Source: Miscanthus floridulus (taxonomy: Eukaryota > Streptophyta > Magnoliopsida > Poales > Poaceae). From it: a stretch of 64,000 nt of DNA. A program made the position numbers and the translations under genes. Location of the stretch: the NCBI RefSeq assembly GCF_019320115.1, contig NC_089584.1, positions 58,896,852 through 58,960,851 of the forward strand. The letters are read 5' to 3'. Positions 1 through 10,107 of this stretch are shown here, piece by piece. The notes beneath the pieces are model-generated. The model ran no database searches and was not told the origin of the DNA. It saw only the letters and a list, made by a program, of their open reading frames with translations. The stretch's first letter is position 1; each line of letters opens with the position of its first letter.

Positions 1-414
1 ACCATAATATGCATGGCTCGTTAGATAACAAAAAACTCAGATACTCATGTCAAACATGTATCAACCTTTAAAGACAAGCAACGTGATAACGATCTACAAC
101 ATAATTTTTTTAGAGACCAAACATTTCATATTTTGGCAAATAGAAACATCATGTGTCAGACGCATTTCATCAAACATATAGTGCCGTACTACCATTCCTG
201 CCATGGGGGGCTTCAACTGCATTTGGCATCTTGTTAGAAAAAAAAATCTGCATTTGGCAACAGACAAAACGATTACGCAGACTACTGAAAGTTACCTCCC
301 AAGCAAGAATCGCAGGCAGGCAAAGGGATGTGGTGCTTGGAGCTGGAGGGACACTGCTTGGCTTTGAGGTTGATGCAGACCATCCCCTACCAACTAGAGC
401 GCTGGAGGACTACC
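1..414. other. No supported gene
   Basis: Low-complexity AT-rich sequence up to about 290, then moderately GC-rich sequence. A plus-strand open frame ends at 434 and has a plausible composition in its last 40 codons, but I recognise no family and see no start signal. It may be the 3' side of the minus-strand transcription unit proposed next door. Confidence 0.3.
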
Positions 415-768
415 TCACCATGTCACGGATCTAGGATCCATAGCATCCTCACCACCGAGTGGATAGTCGAGGAGCATGAGCTGCTTCTGCTTCTGCTTCC
501 CGTGCTGTAAGCGGAGCAAAAGCCTAGCGTCCTGTTCAGCGGTACCGGCGCCCCTACAAAAACAAGCGAATGAGAACATGCCTGCGGGAAGAGGGAGAGA
601 ATCTGGTGGAAGGGGTAGGTGCTCACGCCCGTTGGTGCACAGCGGGAGTGCGCGCACGGCTAGCGGCGACGACCAGGCGGTGAGGCAGCAGCGGTAGAGG
701 AGGAGGAAGAGCGAGTGGCACACGCGCACCGTGATACGGGCATGGCCAATACCTGCCATGAGGGCCAT
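415..768 (-). CDS. Hypothetical protein, possible first exon
   Basis: An open frame of 117 codons on the minus strand starts at an ATG at 768, about 100 bases downstream of a promoter-like block (telo-box, GGCCCA motifs). The protein is Leu/Cys/Arg-rich near the N-terminus and matches no family I know. An alternative is that the true coding exon is very short: the start ATG is followed at once by a usable splice donor (GCAG/GTATTG), so the rest of the frame could be intron. Nothing in the frame itself proves coding. The start was chosen because it is the first ATG after the promoter-like block. Confidence 0.22.
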   Translation of the reverse strand: MALMAGIGHARITVRVCHSLFLLLYRCCLTAWSSPLAVRALPLCTNGREHLPLPPDSLPLPAGMFSFACFCRGAGTAEQDARLLLRLQHGKQKQKQLMLLDYPLGGEDAMDPRSVTW

Positions 769-867
769 GGTCGCTCGGCCTCTGTGAGAGCCGCCGCGCG
801 CTACGGCCTCCCTTAGTGTGTGGCTCGGTAGGAATGTTGGATAAGGCAGGGGAGAGATAAGACAGAG

Positions 868-975
868 AAGCTAGGGTTTGAGAGGAAACCCATGGATCTC
901 AACCGTCGGATCGAGAGATGGACGACTGATGGCAACTGAGGCCATAGCTGGGCCTTTGGGAGGTATTGGCCCAAG
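868..975 (-). promoter_or_regulatory. Promoter-like block: telo-box and GGCCCA motifs
   Basis: Read on the minus strand, AAACCCTAG (871-879) lies about 100 bases upstream of an ATG, with TGGGCC (949-954) and TTGGCCCAA (967-975) further upstream. Telo-boxes combined with GGCCCA/site II elements are a known arrangement in promoters of plant ribosomal and growth genes. This points to a minus-strand transcription unit running out of the left edge of the window. Confidence 0.4.
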
Positions 976-1044
976 TTGTATTTTTTTCTTTTCTTTTGAT
1001 AATAAATAATTTTTGGGATAGTATTTTTAGATACTAAATGAATT

Positions 1045-2230
1045 TAAATGAAAAAGTCATCACTAGCAAAGTTATAGAAATCATCGAGATCTATGACTTC
1101 TATTTTGGTCATTTCCCCATCCGACTTTGCTTAAAGAATTTAAATTTTAAATTTCAAAAGATGAGAACTTTGAACATAATTTGGGGGTAATAAATGTTTT
1201 CAAATGGAAAAAATATCTACAACAAAGTTGTATAACGCATCGAGATCTAGCACTTTTGTTTTGGTCATTTTTCCATATAACTTTGTTTGGACAGTTTAAA
1301 TTTTAAATTTTAAAATATTAGAACTTCGAACAAAATTTTGGGGTACGAAGTAATTTCAAATGAAAAAGTCATCAACAACAAAGTTATAGAACCGATCAAG
1401 ATCTACAACTTTTATTTTGATCATTTATTCATCCGACAAAGTGATAGTACCATTGTTCACAAATTTCACATATCTCTCGTATAATTTCATAAACTATAAG
1501 AGAGAAATGTGAAATTTGTGAACAATGTTACTATCACTTTGTCAGACGAAGAAATAACCAATATATAAGTTGTAGATCTCGATGAGTTATACAACTTTTA
1601 TGTTCATCATCTTTTCAGCTGAAATGATTTACTACTTCAAAATGTTGTTTGAAGTTGCTATTTTTTAAAATTCAAAATTTGAATTGATAGAACAAAGTCA
1701 CATGAAAAAATGACAAAAATAATAGCAGTAAGAACACAATAAATTGATAGAGCATGATTTTAGAAAATTTTAGAAAAAAAGATCATTAAATTTGAAGTTA
1801 GTACGAGGGAGAAAGACTAATTACAAGTTTTAGCCAGAGATTAAAAAGAAAAACTGGGCTTGTTCATATGATTTGTGAGAACTTCGGTATATAAGAACTT
1901 CACACATAATTTTGGGAGAGTAAATGATTTCAAATGAAAAAGTTATAAACAATAAAGTTGTAGGTCTCATTGAGACCTACAATTTTGATATTGGTCATTT
2001 CTTCATCCAAATTCGTTTGGGTAATTTTAAATTTGAGTTTCAAAATTTGATAAATTCGAATAGAATTTTGACATAGTAAAATGATTTCAAATGAAAAAGT
2101 GAGCAACAACAAAGTTGTACAACTCATTGAGATCTAAAACTTTGGTGTTGGTTATTTCTTCATATGAATTTGTTTGAACAATTTAAAGCTCTTGAATTTG
2201 AACTCAAAATGGATTTACAAATTAAAAAGA
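1045..2230. repeat. Degenerate array of ~156-bp AT-rich repeats
   Basis: Units carry the recurring motifs AAATGAAAAAGTCATCAAC, ACAAAGTTGTA, GAGATCTACAAC, TTGGTCATTT and TTCATCCGAC in fixed order. Direct copies start near 1046, 1203 and 1359, giving a period of about 156 bases. From about 1500 to 1730 the same motifs occur reverse-complemented, and direct copies return from about 1918 to 2200. No protein is encoded. Similar repeats are widespread in grass DNA; I cannot name the family. Confidence 0.75.
1434..1549. repeat. Near-perfect inverted repeat (hairpin core)
   Basis: The left arm (about 1434-1488) and right arm (about 1500-1549) are reverse complements with few mismatches; both contain GACAAAGTGATAGTA and TTGTTCACAAATTTCACAT. 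Weaker complementarity continues outward to about 1270 and 1730, because the repeat array reverses direction here. A transcript across it would fold into a long hairpin. Confidence 0.8.
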
Positions 2231-2483
2231 GAAAAGAAAGGAAAAAGAAAAAAAACATCTCACGGCCCTACTCTTTTTTGGGCACGGTCTGTCTCCCTCC
2301 ACCCGTGCCCCCTCTTCCTTTTCACCTGGGCCAAGGCCTAGCTCTGAGCCCAACGTTGCCCATGCCTTATCCCTCTCCCGCGTTGGGCTGTCATGTTTGA
2401 AATAACAAACAGTGATGCTCCATAGCCATCACATAAAAACAGCACATATCATCATAAAAATGCCACCGTCAATCGCCTCCTGG

Positions 2484-3967
2484 TGTCGGGGACCTAATAC
2501 TGGGGGTACCCCAGGAGGTGGACCCAATAACCATCTAACGTTAAAAACTTCTGGACAGACAAGGGCGCCGTTACGTTCCTTGCCCGAACGACGGAAGTTT
2601 GGTTTTGTCTCGCCCGACGCCTTTGGGCCAGCCTCGCCTTGCCCGAGGGCTAAGGGCTAGTCTCTGCCTCACCCAACGTCTTTGGGCCAGCCTCGCCTCG
2701 CCTGAGGGCTAAGGGCTGGCCTCCATTCCGCCCAATGCCTTCGGGACAGCTCCGCCTCGCCCGAGGGCTGAAGGCTAGTCTCCGCCTCACCCGATGCCTT
2801 CAGTACAGCTCTGCCTCGCCCGAGGGTTGAGGGATAGACTCTGCCTCGCCCGACCCCTGAGAGGTGGGCTCGGTCATGCCCAAGGGTTAAGGACTAGACT
2901 CTGCCTCGCCCGACGACTGAGGACGAACCTCGCCCCGTTCGATGTCCAAAGACTGGTTTCATCTTACCTGATAACTTCTCCCCTGTTCCCTCATGATGAT
3001 GGGTATACAGCAAGACAAGACGTTCGGGTCAACTATGACTTTAAGGACCATACCCTGTGCCCCGGCAGGAAAGGTACTGCCAGGGAGCGACTGGACGGGT
3101 GCTTTAGACCCTTTCGGGCGCCGCAGAGCCCAAAAGGTATTGCAGGCGCATGCTCCTCACCCTATAGAGTTGTAGGCGCCGCCTTCAGCTCTAGGACATA
3201 GAACCCGATGAAGATATATGACAACCGCTACGCTCCAGAAAAGGATTTGCTATCTCCATGAATGATGGATATTCCGTCACCACGCTATGGACCCAAGGGA
3301 GCAGCGCCCGCTTCCCGACCCCTCGAGTCCACCAAATCAGAAGACCTTGCCCACGGCGCTACTCCAGACCCCGACCCCACGTCCCTCCGACAGAGACTCA
3401 TAGGAACCAAAAGGCATGCGGAGATAGGAAGGAGGAGGCTCATAAGTCAAAACCATTGTACTACAGCCCGTACCCTACGTAGGGCAGCATTCTATAACTG
3501 ACCTGACATTCTACAGAGGCATCGACAGTATTGTAGGTGCTTATCATCCTTTCACACCCATCAGAATGGGTAACTGAGCTAGGTAGACATGAGCCACAAG
3601 GCTAGGTAGAGCACGCATCCTAAGCCCTCACCCTTGTAAAGCCGTCCTCTTCATCTATAAAAGGGGATGCGCTTCCTCCAACAAAGGGAGACCGAATGAC
3701 ACAAGACACACACACATAGTCAAGCTGCTACCAAGCTCTTGGCCTCCTTTCGACCCTCCCATCAGAGACTTGGGACCTGTCCCTCTCTCGATCATTTGTA
3801 TCCCCTACTACGAACCATTCATGGTGCTAATAACATGAGCAGCAACAAACTGGACGTAGAGATATTCAGCCCGAACCAGTATAAATCTTGTGTCCTTTAG
3901 TGCACCATCTGAGCCTAATGCGTATTACTATAAATTTACTTGCCAGTGCTTGTACAAAACACCGACA
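2484..3967 (+). repeat. 5' LTR of the gypsy element
   Basis: 1484 bases, beginning TGTCGGGGACC and ending AACACCGACA. The U3 part holds several ~60-base imperfect tandem units built on CTCGCCCGAGGGCTAAGGGC (about 2600-2930). A TATA box lies at 3656. The LTR is followed by a primer binding site. Confidence 0.92.
3656..3663 (+). promoter_or_regulatory. LTR TATA box
   Basis: TATAAAAG followed by GGGATGCGC, in the 3' third of the 5' LTR. The same site is kept in the 3' LTR at 18168-18175. The position fits the U3/R border, so it is the likely RNA polymerase II promoter of the element. Confidence 0.7.
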
Positions 3968-3969
3968 GT

Positions 3970-3987
3970 TGGTGCGCTAGGTAGGGG
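3970..3987 (+). other. Primer binding site, tRNA-Arg type
   Basis: TGGTGCGCTAGGTAGGGG starts two bases after the 5' LTR. It differs at two positions from TGGCGCGCCAGGTAGGGG seen at the second gypsy element (61707-61724). From memory this is complementary to the 3' end of plant tRNA-Arg(CCU). Confidence 0.65.
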
Positions 3988-3994
3988 ACTTTGC

Positions 3995-6128
3995 ATGTTC
4001 CAAATCAGGCCTCGGATGGCCACCCACGCAATCAGCTGGGCCTCGGGCACACATGTGTGTTTTGGTGACCTAGATTTCATCATCACACTAGGAGGAGACC
4101 TGGCGCTGACCCATACAGCCGCACAGTCTCTCCCTTCCATCAACCTCAGTCGTTTGAGGCTTGAGGGCCCGCCGGGCAACTCCCTTGGACCCCAGTTATC
4201 TAGGGAGGCCTCGCGCAACATCGCCCTGTTTCTAGAAGGCCCCATACAGAGCGCCCTGACAGTGTTTCTGTTCGGTCTCCGCAATGCTACGGTGACCACT
4301 GGCCACCTTTTGGCACTACGCATGGTTCAGCCACCCATGGACAGTGAGTTCGTGGGGACAATTGAACCTGATATGGAGACTCTCCATAGGCTCCTCACAG
4401 AGGAGCCAGGATCATTCTCTAGCTTAGACTCTAGCAGGGGGAGCCATCACCCTTCTTGGGAGTGCTTCATGGCACGGACCCTAAGGGGCACGTCGAGGAC
4501 GTCTCCGGGGAAGAGGCTACCCCGACAAACGACCTAGACGGTGGATCTAGGGGGGAGGCAACACCCCCATCTTGTTTGGGGATGGAGCAGTTGAGAGCCC
4601 ACAAGCTAGAGATCGATGAGGTTGGACAAGGGCTCGTCCAGGAGTACGCAGACATCAATCGTGAGATTGAACGCCGCGAAGGCGGTGGGCACGCACACAC
4701 CACGGCCTGCACTGTACATCAGAGGATGCTCACCGATTACAGGGGCCTTCCTCACTTCGCTCGGGCAAGCCAAAACATCGCTGCAGCGACGGCCTTGCTG
4801 CATGGCCTTTCAGAGGCTGCGACGTCCGAGGATCGCCACGCCTGTCGAGAAATTCGCACGTTGCTCGAGCATGCAGCGGCGCAGCAGGCGGAAAGTTCAT
4901 TGTCTCAACGACGCAAACCCAACACCAGCCAACGCATGCCCTCAGTGCGTCCCACCAAGGATGCGTCCATTAACCAAACACTGCCAGGCGGCAAGCAGCC
5001 CTCCGCCGTCCCAGTGCATCAACGCCTCGGCCATGACCGCGATGTACGTAGCACCATCGATGCTCACAAACACGCCCACGGCGACGATGGAGAGGCAGCA
5101 CGCCACGGCTACCATCCTCGTCGTGGCGGACGCTATGACAACAACGAGGACCGAAGCCCGAGCCCTGGCCTGCCAGGCCCTCAGGCCTTTGGCTGACACA
5201 TCCTCAACGCTATGTTCCCACTAAGGTATCGACCGCCTACCAACATCCCTAAATATTCTAGGAAACAAACCTCGGGCTTTGGCTCAAAGACTATCGGCTT
5301 GCATGCCAGGCCGGTGGTGCGAGTGATGACGATTTCATTATTCGCAATCTCCCACTATTCTTGGCCGATTCGGCATGAGCATGGTTGGAGGACCTACCGT
5401 CCAATGCCATTCAAGGTTGGGTGGATCTAACAGAGATCTTCATGGGGAACTTCTAGGGCACATACAAATGCCCTAGAAACCCATGGGACCTCAAGAACTG
5501 CCACCAGAAAGTCGATGAAACCCTCTGTGGGTACATCCGATGCTTCTCTCGGTAGTGCAACAAGCTCCCTAACGTCGCCGACGCCGATGTGATAGGAGCC
5601 TTCCTATCTGGGACAACCTGCGAGTCTCTAGTACACAAGCTGGGGCACAGGGGCTCGTGGACCACCAAGGAGCTCCTGGACATCGCCACCAGCCACGCCT
5701 CAGGAGAGGAGGCGGTCGGAGCCATCTTCGACTGTTCCAATGGCAAGGTGAGGCGGGACAAGGACGTTGGCGAGGGCGCTTCCAACCGTCCTGCCAAAAG
5801 AAAGAATAAGAAGCAACGACGCGACAACTCGCTCATGGCCACAGCCGATCACAAGGGTGGCCGGAAGCCCATGGAGGGTGCTTCAAACCATTTTGAGAAA
5901 ATGCTCGAGGGGCCATGCCCAAACCATGCCTTCCTGACCAAGCATCTATACAAGGATTGCGGCCTCATGCGCAAATACTTGTCCAGTGGCCTCAATAAAG
6001 GGGAGCAGGGGAAGGAACCTACCCCCACTACAGACGACACAGAGGAGAAGGACGACGCCTTCCCAATGCCAACTAGAGCGCTCATGATCTTTGGAGGATC
6101 AGTGGCCTATGACTCCAAGCGCCGTTAG
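3995..6128 (+). pseudogene. gag: gypsy gag, frameshifted
   Basis: Gag coats the retrotransposon RNA in cytoplasmic particles. The frame opens at an ATG at 3995 just after the primer site. It breaks near 4456-4537, runs to 5196, and is then interrupted again by stops and frame changes up to about 5589. The retrotrans_gag-type core lies around 5240-5690, with the typical block VIGAFLSGTTCESLVHKL at its end. A basic stretch (KRKNKKQRRD) and a degenerate knuckle with spaced C, H and C residues (CPNH...KHLYKDC) follow at about 5920-5970. At least three frame changes are needed to read it through, so it makes no functional Gag. Protease follows directly. Confidence 0.82.
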
Positions 6129-6548
6129 AAGGTCGCACGTCGCAAGGTCTATACGGCCGGACCGACCACGCCTGCCTTCCTCTGGTGGTCAGAATCCACC
6201 ATAACCTTTGACCGGACCGACCATCTGGATGCCGTCCCACACCTAGGAAGGTACCCACTTGTTGTCGATCTGATCATCAGCCCAAAGCGGCTCACAAAAG
6301 TACTGATGGACGGAGGCAGTGGCCCCAACATCATGTACGCCAAGACGCTCGACGAGATGGGCGTTGACCGAACCAACCTCTGCCCCATCCGAGCGCCTTT
6401 CCATGGCGTCGTGCCTTGTAGGCAGGCCGTGCCACTAGGGCAGATCGATCTGCCTGTCACTTTTGGGGATCGGTCCAATTACCGAACTAAGACCCTCACC
6501 TTTGATGTAGTGGGGTTCCCAGGAACTTTCTACGCCATCCTGCGATGA
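6129..6548 (+). pseudogene. gypsy retropepsin-like protease region
   Basis: Aspartic protease that would cut the Gag-Pol polyprotein. The active-site signature is MDGGSGPNIMYAKTLDEMG from 6306; Tat-type elements use DGGS where retroviruses use DTGS. Downstream hydrophobic blocks (LPVTFG, LTFDVVGFPG, FYAIL) match the second half of the fold. A stop at 6126-6128 separates it from gag and another ends it at 6546-6548. The usual 'LGRPCYAKFMAVPNYTYLKLKMPGP'-like continuation resumes at about 6549 (CYAKFMDVPNYTYLKLKMPG), so this copy needs stop readthrough to connect to RT. Confidence 0.78.
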
Positions 6549-8146
6549 CCATGCTACGCAAAGTTCATGGACGTCCCCAACTATACGTACCTTAAGCTAA
6601 AGATGCCGGGCCCCCACGGGGTCATCACCATCGGCACCTCCTTCCGTCATGCTTACGAGTGCGAAGTCGAATGCTGCGGCCATGCCACAGCAGTCATCGC
6701 CTCCGAAGAGCTTGCCACCCTCAGGGAGGAGGTCGTTGAAGAAGCACCCGACGTGAAGAGGTCGTCCGGGTCGTTCAAATCGGCAGAAGGACCCAAGGAG
6801 GTCCTCTTGGACCCTAGCAACTCTGAGGGCAAAAAAGTCCATATCGGGACCACGCTCTCCTCCGAATAGGAAAGCACGCTCGTCGACTTCCTCCGCGATA
6901 ACAAAGACATCTTTGCGTGGAAACCCTTGGATATATCGGGCATCCCGAGGGAGGTCGTCGAGCATACTCTCCAAATCCTCCTAGGCTCCAAGCCAGTGAA
7001 GCAACGCCTGCGCTGCTTCGATGAGGAAAAACACCGAGCCATCGGTGAAGAGATAGCAAAATTGTTAGCTGCTAGGTTCATCAAGGAAGTACACCACCCA
7101 GAGTGGTTAGCAAATCCTGTTCTTGTGCAAAAAAAGAGCAGGAAATGGAGAATGTGTGTCGATTACACAGGCCTCAACAAGGCGTGTCCAAAGGATCTGT
7201 TTCCTTTGCCACAGATAGACCAAATAGTCAATTCCACCTTGGGGTGCGAAACCCTCTACTTCCTTGACGCATACTCTGGTTAGCACTAGATCATGATGAA
7301 GGAGTCCGACTAGCTCGTAACGTCTTTCATCACCCCTTTGGATCATTCTGCTACATTTTAATGTCGTTTGGTCTGAAGAACGCTGGGGCAACTTACCAGC
7401 GCTGTATGCTCAGTTGCTTTGGGGACCTCATCGGGCAGACCGTTGAGGCCTATGTCGATGACATCGTAGTCAAGTCCAAGCGAGCTGACCACCTTATCGC
7501 CGACCTTGAACAAACCTTTGCGAAACTCCGGGCAAACGGCATCAAACTCAATCCCAAAAAATGTGTTTTTGAGGTCCCAAGGGGCATGCTGCTCGGCTTC
7601 ATTGTCTCCGAGCGTGGCATCGAAGCCAACCCGGAGAAGATATCAGCCATCACAAGGATGGCCCCAATCCAAAACATAAAGGGGGTTCAGTGGATCACAG
7701 GGTGCCTTGTCGCCCTCAGCCGATTCATTTTGCGCCTTAGCGAACGAGGACTCCCCCTTTATCGACTCCTGAAGAAATCTGATCGCTTTGAGTGGACAGT
7801 CGAGGCTCAGGAGGCGCTTGACATGGTTAAGCAATTTCTAACTAAACCTCCGGTCCTAGTTCCTCCATGCAACGGAGAATCCCTCCTACTGTATATATCG
7901 GCCACCACGCAAGTGGTCAGCTCCACCTTAGTGGTAGAGCAAGAGGAAGAGGGGCATGCCTTCATGGTGCAGCGCCCTATATATTTCATCAGCGAGGTGT
8001 TATCCGACTCCAAAGCTCGCTACTCCCAAATCCAGAAACTCCTCTACACCGTCCTCATCACCAAGAGGAAGCTACGCCACTACTTTGAGTCACACCCTAT
8101 GACAGTCGTGATGTCATTCCCCCTTGGCGAGGTCATCCATAGCTAG
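6549..8146 (+). pseudogene. pol: gypsy reverse transcriptase and first RNase H, broken
   Basis: Reverse transcriptase copies element RNA to DNA; RNase H removes the RNA strand. After a linker (6549-6869, stop), RT begins near 6870. VDYTGLNKACPKDLFPLP and FLDAYSG are conserved RT blocks; a TAG at about 7282 replaces the codon after YSG. RT resumes with FGLKNAGATYQRCM (7367 on) and the catalytic YVDD (7451-7462). The first RNase H domain follows (about 7860-8110; RPIYFISEVLSDSK, YSQIQKLLYTVL, RHYFESH) and looks degenerate at its acidic residues, as is usual where a second RNase H has been gained. A stop ends the frame at 8146. Confidence 0.87.
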
Positions 8147-8875
8147 GACGCTATAGGGAGAACCACAAAGTGGGCACTCGAGCTAATGGATCAAGGCATT
8201 ACTTATACCTCCCGAATAGTGATCAAATCCTAGGTGCTGGCTGACTTCATCGCGGAGTGGACTGAGGTCCTGATGCTACCAGCAATCATCGATCAAGAGT
8301 ACTGGATGATGTACTTCAACGGATCACTGATGAAGAAGGGCACTAGTGCGGGACTAGTCTTCATATCTCCACTCGGGGTCCGCATGAGGTACATGGTTCG
8401 ACTCCATTTTCCCTCATCAAACAATATCACAGAATACAAAGCGCTCATCAATGGCCTACGAATCGCCATCGAGCTGAGCGTCTGATGCCTCAACGTCAGG
8501 GGCAACTCCTAGCTAGTCGTCAACTAGGTCATGAAGGAGTCGAGCTGCCACGACGCCAAGATGGAGGCATACTATCAAGAAGTTCGATGGCTGGAGGATA
8601 GATTCGACGGCCTTGAACTCAATCACATCCCAAGGCGCCTCAATGAAGCAGCCAACATGCTCGTGAAAGCAGCGTCCGGCCGAGAGCCAGTCCCGGTAGG
8701 CGTCTTTGCCAGCGATCAACACAAACCCTCGGTACGCTACGCGGGGTCGGAACAAGCCGACGATGGCCCATCTAGTCCGACCCTAGGGGCCGATCCACCA
8801 ATTGCTCCACCCGACCCCGAGGTTATGGAGCTTGAAGAGGACCCAGCAACGGAGTTCAACCCTCTCGATGACTAG
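8147..8875 (+). pseudogene. Second (archaeal-type) RNase H domain, inactive
   Basis: This is the extra RNase H that marks Tat-lineage gypsy elements, placed between the first RNase H and integrase. Recognisable blocks are LADFIAEWTE, YFNGS, AGLVFISPLG, NNITEYKALINGL and RRLNEAANMLVKAASG. The usual first catalytic Asp (YFDGS) is Asn here, so activity is probably lost. Stops at about 8485, 8512 and 8526 break the domain. The tail (8700-8875) is an acidic spacer that leads to integrase. Confidence 0.78.
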
Positions 8876-10107
8876 AGAACGCTTTACCTCGACTACCTCC
8901 TCCGTGACATACTACCAGTGAACAAGACGAAAGCCCGATGGCTCGCATGTCACGCCAAGTCCTTCGTTCTTGTAGAGGGCGAACTCTACAAATAAAGTCA
9001 CATCAGGATCCTGCAGCTCTGTATCCCTGGTGAACAGGGAAAACTCCTAATGGGTGATATCCATGGTGGGATTTGCAGTCATCATGCCGCACCAAGGACC
9101 TTGGTTGGGAATGCATTCCGATAAGGCTTCTACTGGCCCACCGCAGTAGCCGATGTTGAGCGAATTGTACGCACCTACGAAGGATGTCAGTACTACGCTT
9201 GGCAGACTCACCTCTTGGCCTAGGCACTCTAGATGATCCCCATCACATGGCCCTTCGTGGTATATGGGCTCAACCTAGTTGGGCCACTCAAAAAAGCGCC
9301 CGGGGCTTCACTCACCTACTTGTCACCATAGACAAGTTTACAAAATGGATTAAAGCTCGACCGATGTCCACGATCAAATCCGAGCAAGCTGTGTTATTCT
9401 TCCTCGACATCATCCATCGCTTTGGAGTACCGAACTCCATCATCACAGATAATGGCACACAGTTCGCCGGCAGGAAATTCATTCAATTCTGCGATGAACA
9501 ACACATCCGAATCGATTGGGCAGTCGTCGTGCACCCTCGGACGAACGGGCAGGTTGAGCGCGCAAATGGCATGCTCCCGCAAGGCCTCAAGCCTAGAATT
9601 TTCAACTGGTTGAACAAGTTTGGCACGCGCTGGCTTACTGAGCTCCCGGCCATGCTCTGGAGCCTAAGGACAACTCCTAGCCGGGCCACCAGCTACACAC
9701 CCTTCTTCATGGTCTATGGTTCCGAGGCTGTTCTTCCAACGGACCTTGACTATGGAGCACCAAGAATAAGAGCGTATGACGAACAGGGGGCCGAGGCATC
9801 CCACCAAGATGCCATGGACCAGCTAGATGAGGCCCGCAACATCGCCCTTCTCCGTTCGGCTAAGTACCAGTAGGCGTTGCGACGGTACCACAGCCGACGG
9901 GTGCGGGGTCGAGCCTTCAATGTCGGGGACCTCGTTCTCCGCCTTGTACAGAGCAACAAGGACCGCCACAAACTCTCACCGCCCTAGGAGGGGCCCTACA
10001 TCATCGCGGAAGTACTTCGCCCGGGTGCCTACAGGTTGAAAACCATCAACGGTGAGGTCTTCACCAATGCCTAGAACATTGAGCAGCTACGTCGTTTTTA
10101 CCCTTAA
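8876..10107 (+). pseudogene. gypsy integrase, broken
   Basis: Integrase inserts element DNA into the chromosome. The N-terminal zinc-binding region (about 9045-9215) has GGICSHH and EGCQYY, but the first Cys of the usual CEGC is Tyr, so the HHCC site is damaged. The core contains VTIDKFTKW, ITDNGTQF and NGQVERAN, which hold the D, D and E positions, and ends with SYTPFFMVYGSEAVLP. After a stop at 9871-9873 the C-terminal part (RRVRGRAFNVGDLV, then EGPYII, a GPY/F-like motif) continues to a TAA at 10105-10107. Further stops are at about 8995, 9123 and 9987. Confidence 0.87.

Noticed and set aside
481..697. Plus-strand Cys-rich frame starting MSCFCFCFPCC, resembling an acylated kinase N-terminus
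   Set aside because: No kinase domain follows and there is no promoter on that strand; the opposite strand has the better promoter evidence.
9394..9971. Several minus-strand frames across integrase
   Set aside because: They are shadows of the well-supported plus-strand integrase.
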